Shown here piece after piece: positions 58,320-64,000 of a stretch of DNA of 64,000 bases. Made by a program: the position numbers and the translations under genes. Source of the stretch: Phycisphaerales bacterium. GTDB lineage: Bacteria; Planctomycetota; Phycisphaerae; UBA1845. Location: positions 1 through 64,000 of the forward strand of contig JADZBE010000042.1 of NCBI GenBank assembly GCA_020852275.1, given 5' to 3'. Below the pieces are notes generated by a model that saw only the letters and a list, made by a program, of their open reading frames with translations, searched no databases and had not been told where the DNA came from. Within the stretch, counting starts at the first letter, position 1, and every line of letters starts with the position of its first letter.

Positions 58320-59270
58320 TCAGGCGTCATCGGATACGACGTGAATCCAGGCGTCGCGCTCGCCGCTGGGGCGGAATCCCCAGCGATCGTAGAGCCGACG
58401 CGCCGACTCGTTGCGACGATCGACGGAGAGTGCCAACACATTGGCACTCGCGCGCACAGCTTCATCCCTTGCTCTGGCAAGGACTTGGCTCCCAATTCCC
58501 CGGCCCCGCGCCTCGCGCGCCACGCCGAGATAGGCCACTTCGAGCATCGACAGGCCCGGGTGCAGCGCCGCCAGCAGCACCGCCACGGGTTGTTCCTCAA
58601 GCAAGCCCAGCCCCCACATCTGGGTTCCGCTCTCGCCGGCCGCGGTGTGCGACTCCAGCGCGTCCTCGGCGGATCGTGCGGCCGACAGCTCGGGGAAATC
58701 CGTTGTCGCTTCGTACGATCGCGCCAGCATGGCGATAAACCGCGGGCGCTCCGCTTCGCTGTACGGAATCCATCGTAAGTCGCTGTGGCGGCTCGCGCTG
58801 GGATCCGCCGCCGACACGTTCCTCCGCAGGTGAAGCAGCCGCGTTACGAAATGCAATCCGCAATCGCGCAAGACCGCGGGCCAGGTTCGATCCTCGACTT
58901 CCGTCAGCGCTTGAACCAATCGAATGCCGGTGTCGACGCAACGTGCCTTCACGCGTTGCACGATAGCATGGGCAACCTGCGGCACGGTCCTCGCTGGCAA
59001 GCGGGGCGGCAGCAGAAGCAATGCCGCACCACCTGGCAAGCCCAGCGCTGCGGCGGACGCCATCAGTCGCTCGCCGTCGAACGCAGCGACGAGCAGGTCC
59101 GTGTTCACACGCAAACGGCGCTGGGACAACAGCCATTCACGCAGCCGGGTTGGATCGTCGATCAGCGTCCCCAACGCCGCCAAGAGCCCGCCCATCGTCG
59201 AAAGGTAGCGCGGGTCGGTCGAGGGCACGTCGCAGATCTGCATTCTTTGCGTCATCCATTCTGTCATCAT
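58320..59270 (-). CDS. GNAT-family N-acetyltransferase
   Basis: The 316-residue protein has an N-terminal degenerate GNAT-like half (residues 20-150) and a canonical C-terminal GNAT domain. Acetyl-CoA motif A is VAYLGVAREARGRGIGSQVLARA and motif B is SVDRRNESARRLYDRWGF. Double-GNAT layout is common. The acceptor is unknown. It lies upstream of dnaA on the same strand, with its stop at the edge of the AT-rich region. The ATG pair at 59265-59270 has no strong ribosome site. Confidence 0.85.
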   Translation of the reverse strand: MMTEWMTQRMQICDVPSTDPRYLSTMGGLLAALGTLIDDPTRLREWLLSQRRLRVNTDLLVAAFDGERLMASAAALGLPGGAALLLLPPRLPARTVPQVAHAIVQRVKARCVDTGIRLVQALTEVEDRTWPAVLRDCGLHFVTRLLHLRRNVSAADPSASRHSDLRWIPYSEAERPRFIAMLARSYEATTDFPELSAARSAEDALESHTAAGESGTQMWGLGLLEEQPVAVLLAALHPGLSMLEVAYLGVAREARGRGIGSQVLARARDEAVRASANVLALSVDRRNESARRLYDRWGFRPSGERDAWIHVVSDDA

Positions 59271-59334
59271 GGCCGCAGGCCCGCAGCTTGGGCGTCAAAG
59301 CTGCGCCGGACATGGTCCACCTGCGTCTCGGGTG

Positions 59335-59463
59335 CATGGTCAACGATACTCCGTTGACCCTGGTCTCTTCCCTTTCGCCATGGCCAGGCGAGTACGCCAG
59401 GCCATGCCACCCGACCGTGGTCTCGTCCCGCTCGACATGGCCGGGAGAGTACGCCAGGCCATG
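59335..59463. repeat. Three GTAC-loop hairpins (family A)
   Basis: 59335-59362 has GGTCAACG/CGTTGACC around ATACTC. 59379-59406 has CATGGCC/GGCCATG around AGGCGAGTACGCCA. 59436-59463 has the same outer stem around GGGAGAGTACGCCA. Each of the last two is followed by CCACCCGA. They occupy the 294-base gap between the GNAT gene and the HEAT-repeat gene. Confidence 0.85.
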
Positions 59464-59564
59464 CCACCCGATCGCGCGGGCTTTCGCACGCACCAGCCCT
59501 TCCCTATAATGCCGCCGGGCCGCAGACCGCGACAGGGACGGCTGGGCAGGCTCGGTGACGCAGT

Positions 59565-60005
59565 ATGACCGTCTGCCGCCGCTGTGCCAATCGACCATGC
59601 GGATCGAACACGAAAGCAACGCGCCGACTTGGCGCGATCGTGCTTGGCATGGTCGCCGCCGTCGCGCCTGGCATGGCAGGGGGCGCGGGATGCGCCTCGC
59701 CGCGCACGTCGCAGGGGACGGCAGGGCTGGAGGATGCGGACCCGGTTCAGCGAGGCCGGGCCGTGCAGGCGGTCGCGCAGCAAGGCGATCCTTCGCTGGC
59801 CCCGCTGCTGGTGGACCGGTTGGAGGATGAGGACGCGGCCGTGCGCATGCTCGCGGCCGAGGGGCTGCGACGTCTGACGGGGCAGGCGATCGAGTTCGAA
59901 GCGGACTGGCCCGCGACGAAGCGTGCTGCGGTTGCGGATCAATGGCGGCGGCGGCTGGCAGAATCGGCTTCAACGGGCGATGAGCAAAGTCATTACATCC
60001 ATTGA
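59565..60005 (+). CDS. HEAT-repeat lipoprotein-like protein
   Basis: The 146-residue protein has a hydrophobic signal-like segment (GAIVLGMVAAVAPGMAGGAGC) with a possible lipobox Cys, then HEAT-like helices (ADPVQRGRAVQAVAQQGDPSLAPLLVDRL, EDEDAAVRMLAAEGLRRLTG). Such short HEAT lipoproteins are common in planctomycetes. It overlaps the STAS gene start by 26 bases, so it is the first gene of the Mla operon. A role in the transport system is inferred from position. No close family known to me. Confidence 0.65.
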   Translation: MTVCRRCANRPCGSNTKATRRLGAIVLGMVAAVAPGMAGGAGCASPRTSQGTAGLEDADPVQRGRAVQAVAQQGDPSLAPLLVDRLEDEDAAVRMLAAEGLRRLTGQAIEFEADWPATKRAAVADQWRRRLAESASTGDEQSHYIH

Positions 60006-60318
60006 CCGCCAGGGCGACACGGTCGTGGTCCGTCTGGCGGGGAAGATCGACATGTCCCGCTCCCCCGACTTCCACAAGTCGATGATCGAGCTGTGCAACG
60101 AGAAGCCCGGGCACATGGTGCTGCAGCTCGCCGCCGTGTCGTACCTGGACTCGTCCGGCGTCGGGACCCTGGTGGAGATCGCCCGGCGCGTGAAATCGTA
60201 TTCCGGCAAGCTCACGCTCATGGGGCCCAACGCGCGGGTCCGCGGCGTCTTTGAGGTCACGCGGCTGGATCGCTTCTTCACCATCGTGGACGGCGAAGGG
60301 GAGGCTCCCGCTCCATGA
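59980..60318 (+). CDS. STAS-domain protein (MlaB-like or anti-sigma antagonist)
   Basis: The 112-residue protein is a single STAS domain. It has VVVRLAGKIDMSRSPDFHKS, the conserved loop LDSSGVGTLVEIARRV, and LTLMGPNARVRGVFEVTRLDRFF. STAS proteins with the DSSG loop can be phosphorylated anti-sigma-factor antagonists. In Mla systems the STAS protein MlaB binds the ATPase MlaF. Here it overlaps mlaE as ATGA (60315-60318), so MlaB is the more likely role. Start ATG at 59980. Confidence 0.88.
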   Translation: MSKVITSIDRQGDTVVVRLAGKIDMSRSPDFHKSMIELCNEKPGHMVLQLAAVSYLDSSGVGTLVEIARRVKSYSGKLTLMGPNARVRGVFEVTRLDRFFTIVDGEGEAPAP

Positions 60319-61169
60319 CCGACACGCCGCACGAAGGTCGATCCGCGCTGCATCGCGCGGTGTCTTCCGTCGGTCGGTTCGCGGACGCGCAGTGGCGCTT
60401 CGCTCGCGACTGCATCATCGCCTTCGGCGGCCTGGTGGATCTCCTGCGCGAGACGCTGCGCTGGTGCGTCGAAGGCATCATACGGCCGCGCGGGCGGCTG
60501 GGACGGGCGACTCTGCTGCAGCAGATGGTGCGCGTCGGCGTGCGCAGCATCGGCATCGTCGTCCTCGTGCAGATCTTCATCGGCATCATCATCGCCCTGC
60601 AAATGGCGCCCACGTTACAGCAGTATGGGCAGCTCGAACGCGTCGCCGATGTGGTGGGCATCGCCGTCGTGCGCGAGCTGGGACCGCTCATCACCGCCAT
60701 CGTGCTCAGCGGCTTCGCGGGGGCGTCGATCGCCGCCGAAATCGGCTCGATGGTCGAGGGCGAGGAGATCAAGGCGCTTCGCGCGCACGCCATGAACCCC
60801 GTCCGCTTCCTCGTGGTCCCGCGCTTCGTCGCTACGGTTATCATGCTCACGGGGCTGTCGGTCATTGCCGACCTCGTCGGGGTGATCGGCGGGATGATCA
60901 CCGCCGTCTTCGTCCTCGATCTCGGCGCCGAGGTGTACGTCGAGTTCACGCGGCAGGCGCTCAAGCTCTCCGACTTCTACGGCGGGCTCGCCAAAGCCGC
61001 GGTCTTCGGCGTGACCATCTCCATGATCGCCTGCTACGAAGGGTTCAACGTCAAAGGCGGCGCCGAAGGCGTGGGCCGCGCCACCACCGCGACGGTCGTG
61101 AAGAGCATCGTGTCTCTCATTGCCGTGGACGTTGTGTTCACGATCGTGTTTTACGTGTTCAAGATTTAG
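60315..61169 (+). CDS. mlaE: MlaE-type ABC transporter permease
   Basis: MlaE is the membrane subunit of the MCE lipid transporter that moves phospholipids between inner and outer membrane. The 284-residue protein has five to six helices and the family mark ELGPLITAIVLSGFAGASIAAEIGSM, followed by EGEEIKALRAHAMNPVRFLVVPR. The first helix region reads VRSIGIVVLVQIFIGIIIALQM. The protein has a ~55-residue hydrophilic N-terminal extension. It is translationally coupled to the STAS gene. The ATPase follows 148 bases downstream after a G-rich repeat. Confidence 0.93.
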   Translation: MTDTPHEGRSALHRAVSSVGRFADAQWRFARDCIIAFGGLVDLLRETLRWCVEGIIRPRGRLGRATLLQQMVRVGVRSIGIVVLVQIFIGIIIALQMAPTLQQYGQLERVADVVGIAVVRELGPLITAIVLSGFAGASIAAEIGSMVEGEEIKALRAHAMNPVRFLVVPRFVATVIMLTGLSVIADLVGVIGGMITAVFVLDLGAEVYVEFTRQALKLSDFYGGLAKAAVFGVTISMIACYEGFNVKGGAEGVGRATTATVVKSIVSLIAVDVVFTIVFYVFKI

Positions 61170-61253
61170 GGGGATCGGGGACTCGGGGGCTCGGGTATCG
61201 GGTGCTCGGGGACTCGGGTAGTCGGGTATTCGGGGGGTCGGGTATAGGGGGGT
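61170..61253. repeat. G-rich tandem repeat between mlaE and mlaF
   Basis: The tract is GGGGGATCGGGGACTCGGGG and then eight or nine variants of GGGTATC/GGGTGCTC/GGGTAGTC, period about 8-9 bases. Runs of three or more G on the coding strand, spaced by 4-6 bases, are suited to form a G-quadruplex. It begins right at the mlaE stop. Confidence 0.85.
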
Positions 61254-61317
61254 CACGCCAGGAGCCTCGACAACCGCTCTGGCCAGCAGCCAGCAGCTCA
61301 TAGCCAGCAGCATCCTC

Positions 61318-62184
61318 ATGGATTCCAACGCCGTCATCTCGATCCGCGACGCCGTCAAGTCGTTCCCCGACCGCGACGGCGAGCCGGTGCGCGTGCTCGA
61401 CGGCGTATCCTTCGAAATCCATCGCGGGGAAACGCTGGTCATCATGGGCGGCAGCGGATGCGGCAAGAGCACGCTGCTGAACTGCCTCATCGGCGAATAT
61501 CGCATCGACGGCGGCTCGATCGCTTACCACACCAGCGACATGGACCGCCCGCGCGACCTGGCGGCCGTGGACGAGGTCGAGCTGGACCGCATCCGCCAGC
61601 GCTTCGGCATCCTGTTCCAGAGCGGGGCGCTGTTCAATTCGCTTACGGTCTCGGAGAACGTCGCGCTTCCCCTGCGCGAGCACACCTCCGTCGATCCCGC
61701 GGTCATCGACATCATCGTGACGCTCAAGCTTCAGCAGGTGAAAATGCTGCCGCACCGCGACAAGATGCCCTCCCAGCTTTCCGGCGGGCAGAAGAAACGC
61801 GCGGGGCTGGCGCGGGCGACGGCGCTCGACCCGGAGATCCTCTTCTACGACGAACCCAGCGCCGGGCTGGACCCGGTCACCTCCGCCGCCATTGACGAGC
61901 TGATGATGGACTTTTCCAAGAAGCTCCACGTCACCAGCGTGGTGGTGACGCACGAGATGGACTCGGCCTTTCGCATTGCGGATCGGATGGTCATGCTGGA
62001 GAAGGGGCGCGTGCTGCGGATCGGAAAACGCGAGGAGTTCGAGCAACTGCGCGACGCCGATCCGGGGACGCTGCTGGGCGACGCGGAACAGTTGCTGCAC
62101 CAGTTCCTCAACGGCGCCAGCACAGGCCCGCTGACGGATCGTGACGGATTGAGTATGTTTGAGAAACTGATTATTCAAGGATAG
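61318..62184 (+). CDS. mlaF: MlaF-type ABC transporter ATPase
   Basis: The 288-residue nucleotide-binding subunit has Walker A GGSGCGKSTLLNCL, Q-loop ILFQSGALFNSLTVSENV, signature LSGGQKKRAGLARA, Walker B EILFYDEPSAGLDPV and H-loop VVVTHEMDSA. These and the GALFNSLTV element are typical for MlaF. It energises the lipid transport by MlaE. The C-terminal 25 residues may contact the STAS protein. The start is the ATG after CAGCATCCTC, without a clear ribosome site. Confidence 0.94.
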   Translation: MDSNAVISIRDAVKSFPDRDGEPVRVLDGVSFEIHRGETLVIMGGSGCGKSTLLNCLIGEYRIDGGSIAYHTSDMDRPRDLAAVDEVELDRIRQRFGILFQSGALFNSLTVSENVALPLREHTSVDPAVIDIIVTLKLQQVKMLPHRDKMPSQLSGGQKKRAGLARATALDPEILFYDEPSAGLDPVTSAAIDELMMDFSKKLHVTSVVVTHEMDSAFRIADRMVMLEKGRVLRIGKREEFEQLRDADPGTLLGDAEQLLHQFLNGASTGPLTDRDGLSMFEKLIIQG

Positions 62185-62189
62185 CAGTC

Positions 62190-62291
62190 CGTGGTGAAAG
62201 GCGGCGCGTCTCATTCCCGCGAAGGCGGGAATCCAGCCGCTGACTTGGGAAGCGATCGGGTGGCACGGTCTGGCGTACTCGCCAGGCCGTG
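62190..62291. repeat. Half family B element followed by a family A hairpin
   Basis: 62190-62235 is CCGTGGTGAAAGGCGGCGCG then CATTCCCGCGAAGGCGGGAA. 62264-62291 is a hairpin with CACGGTC/GGCCGTG around TGGCGTACTCGCCA, the reverse orientation of the other copies and preceded by GGGTGG. The two repeat families thus share one gap (62185-62423). Confidence 0.8.
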
Positions 62292-62423
62292 GGAGATCGA
62301 ACGTGGGAACGGATTCTGGCAGAACGCCGATCCGCGCTGCGAAATCATGCAACGAACCTGCAGCTTACGACACTCGTTGAGCCGCGAGTTTCCTGAACGT
62401 GGAGTCCGTCGTCGGCATCGATC

Positions 62424-63761
62424 ATGGCCAAAGAGCGCGAACATTTCAAACTGGGGTTGACGGTCATCGTCATGCTGGGGCTGGCGGTGGCGTTTACCGT
62501 CTTCATCGGCAAGGGCGCCTTGCGCGGCGGCGCGGAGCTGCTGGTCCACTTCCCGGCCGATTCGCCGCTGCCGCTGCTGAAGCCCGGCTCGGCGGTGCGT
62601 TACGGCGGGCGGGACGTGGGGCGGATCACCTCCGTCGGAATCGTCGAGGGCGATGCCGCGGCGAATCGCGCGCCCGTCACGGCCGTGCGCGTGCAGGTGG
62701 AGAAATCGCTGGATGTCCGGCGGGATTGCAAGGTCACGGCGGTGGGTCCGCTGCTGGGGGGACCCGGCACGCTGGAGATTCGCACGCGCGGCGCCTCCGC
62801 TGAGAAGGCCACGGCAGGCACGCCGCTGGCCGGCGACGTGGGCGGGCTGACGGCGCAGTTTGCGAAGGTGGCGGGCGAACTGGATGCCGGCGTGCCCGAC
62901 AGCCTGCTGGCGCGCGTCAAGACGCAGCTCGACGAGACGCGAGCGGATTCGCTCATCTCCGCGCTGCGCCAGACCGTCTTCGACCTGGCCCTGGCGATGC
63001 GCAATGTCCGCGAGCAGACGGACCCGCAGCAGCGCGACGCCCTGATGGCCCGCCTGCGGGTCACCGTCGAGCACGTCAGCGCGATCGCCGCCAACATCCG
63101 CGCGCAGACGGAAACGACGAACGACGTTTCGCTGGCGGCGCGGCTGGGGGCGGGCATCGACGAGCTGAATCTCGCGCTGTCGGAAGTGACGGGCATTCTG
63201 CAGGAAAACCGCCCGGACGTGCGCGCGACCATGGGACACGTGCGCCAGTCCACCGAGACGCTCGCGCTGCGCGTGCTCGAACCCATCGCCGGGGAGCTGA
63301 ACCGCGAGGACGGCATGAGCCTCCTGGCCGAGGTGCACCAGCTTGCCGGAAGGCTCAACGCCGCGATGGCCGACGTCGAAGTTTTGGCCGACGCCATGCG
63401 CGAGCGCGTCGTGCTTAACCGACCCAACATCGACACCACGTTGAACAATCTCCGCATCATGAGCGACCACCTGGCTCAGACGGGCAAGGACCTGAAGCGC
63501 AACCCGTGGCGCCTGCTGTACCGACCCTCCCCGGAGGCCGAGAAGGAGAGCTTTATCTTCGACGCCTCGCGCGAGTTCGCGGAGGCGTCCGGGCGGATCA
63601 ACGACGCGCTCGCGCGCGTGGAGGGACTCGTCGAGGCCGGCGCGACGGCGGCCATGCCGGACGATCCGGTGATGCAGGCCTTGCGGCAGGAATTGCAGAA
63701 GGCCTACGATCAACTGGGCGCGACGCGGAGCGCGCTGTGGGATCGACTCAGCAAGGAGTAA
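62424..63761 (+). CDS. mlaD: MlaD-type MCE-domain lipid-binding protein
   Basis: The 445-residue protein has one N-terminal anchor helix (LTVIVMLGLAVAFTVFIG), then an MCE domain with SAVRYGGRDVGRITSVGIV. A long alpha-helical region follows (residues 150-370, with VTVEHVSAIAANIRAQTET and repeated heptad-like stretches), as in MCE proteins that make coiled needles. MCE rings bind lipids in the periplasm and pass them through the MlaE/MlaF transporter. E. coli MlaD is 183 residues, so the helical extension here is long. It is the last gene of the locus in the window; any MlaC-like partner would lie beyond. Confidence 0.9.
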   Translation: MAKEREHFKLGLTVIVMLGLAVAFTVFIGKGALRGGAELLVHFPADSPLPLLKPGSAVRYGGRDVGRITSVGIVEGDAAANRAPVTAVRVQVEKSLDVRRDCKVTAVGPLLGGPGTLEIRTRGASAEKATAGTPLAGDVGGLTAQFAKVAGELDAGVPDSLLARVKTQLDETRADSLISALRQTVFDLALAMRNVREQTDPQQRDALMARLRVTVEHVSAIAANIRAQTETTNDVSLAARLGAGIDELNLALSEVTGILQENRPDVRATMGHVRQSTETLALRVLEPIAGELNREDGMSLLAEVHQLAGRLNAAMADVEVLADAMRERVVLNRPNIDTTLNNLRIMSDHLAQTGKDLKRNPWRLLYRPSPEAEKESFIFDASREFAEASGRINDALARVEGLVEAGATAAMPDDPVMQALRQELQKAYDQLGATRSALWDRLSKE

Positions 63762-64000
63762 GAGGCTGCGATGGGGAACGGGGAGAGACCCGTCGTGTGG
63801 CACCGGTTTCCAACCGGTGGGTGTAACACAGGTTTCCAACCTGTGGAAAGATTGAGAAAACCCGCGAACCGCAGCGTGACGGCGAGTTGGCCCCGCGCGC
63901 AAGATATCCTTCGCTTCATGACGTGGCGCGCCTATCCCGTCCGCTGGTGATTCCGAGGGTCCGCGGGGAATTGGCAGTCGGCGCCGCGGATGGAGTGCGG
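63762..64000. repeat. Right-edge intergenic stretch with CACCGG palindromes (family C)
   Basis: 63797-63845 contains CACCGGTTTCCAACCGGTG and CACAGGTTTCCAACCTGTG, two palindromes around TTTCCAA. The following 155 bases show no gene with a plausible start; one 10-codon frame at 63919 is not convincing. Confidence 0.75.

Noticed and set aside
1..64000. tRNA, rRNA, tmRNA and RNase P RNA genes
   Set aside because: I found no stretch with a convincing cloverleaf or conserved core by reading. A tRNAscan-SE or Infernal run would be decisive.

Overview
The window is high-GC bacterial chromosome with 46 supportable protein genes (the first cut by the left edge). I recognise no rRNA, tRNA, CRISPR array, transposase, integrase or phage gene. 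The gene content points to Planctomycetota, probably a Phycisphaera-like lineage. Signs of this are secreted Kelch proteins carrying aspartate/asparagine/cysteine repeats of the DCNxNxxPDECD type, a ThuA-DUF1080 fusion, membrane proteins with a CxxCxYxLxG...CPECG zinc ribbon, a periplasmic lipoprotein methyltransferase, sulfatase-fold proteins, and a DnaA with KNHSTV in place of RDHTTV. This placement is inference from protein families; no marker RNA is present.

Layout. 1-6.6 kb: end of a secreted protein, a small unknown gene, an ATP-grasp ligase with an in-frame minisatellite, a large Kelch/DCN-repeat secreted protein and a membrane protein. 6.8-11.7 kb: a DUF2723 membrane glycosyltransferase coupled to a sulfatase-fold protein, then an AsmA-like anchored protein. 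11.8-19 kb: purQ-purL, a ClC channel with CBS and RCK_C domains coupled to ilvC. 19-28 kb: lipoprotein methyltransferase, cysteine desulfurase, zinc-ribbon membrane protein, NhaC antiporter, second sulfatase-fold protein, secreted Cys-rich protein. 29-34.8 kb: DUF72 protein, S1/P1 nuclease, esterase, small membrane protein, purF. 35-39 kb: a HAD phosphatase-hisH-hisF operon, an OleA/FabH-like thiolase, a lone receiver protein. 39.5-46 kb: metzincin lipoprotein, ThuA-DUF1080, VOC protein, dapB, DUF1028 protein, thioesterase. 46-54.6 kb: a copper/silver-type efflux locus (CusA-like pump, CusB-like adaptor with five metal-binding domains, triple-YHS protein) and yidD. 55-58.3 kb: dnaA with a phosphohexomutase downstream and an AT-rich, possibly oriC-like region upstream. 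58.3-63.8 kb: GNAT acetyltransferase, then an Mla/MCE lipid transport locus (HEAT lipoprotein, STAS, mlaE, mlaF, mlaD).

Genes that act together: purL/purQ/purF (IMP pathway, at two places), hisH/hisF (IGP synthase), CusA/CusB/YHS (metal export), STAS/MlaE/MlaF/MlaD (lipid trafficking), dnaA and the adjoining region (initiation).

The least ordinary content is between genes. Several families of dispersed, palindrome-rich repeats occupy most intergenic gaps: a 28-30 bp GTAC-loop hairpin whose stems change in compensating pairs, a roughly 110-160 bp element made of two facing CCCGC-hairpins, CACCGG palindromes, CAACCCC/GGGGTTG palindromes, and short tandem arrays. One family appears inside purL as coding linker. 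A second notable finding is an apparently shared C-terminal Cys-rich module in three otherwise different secreted proteins.
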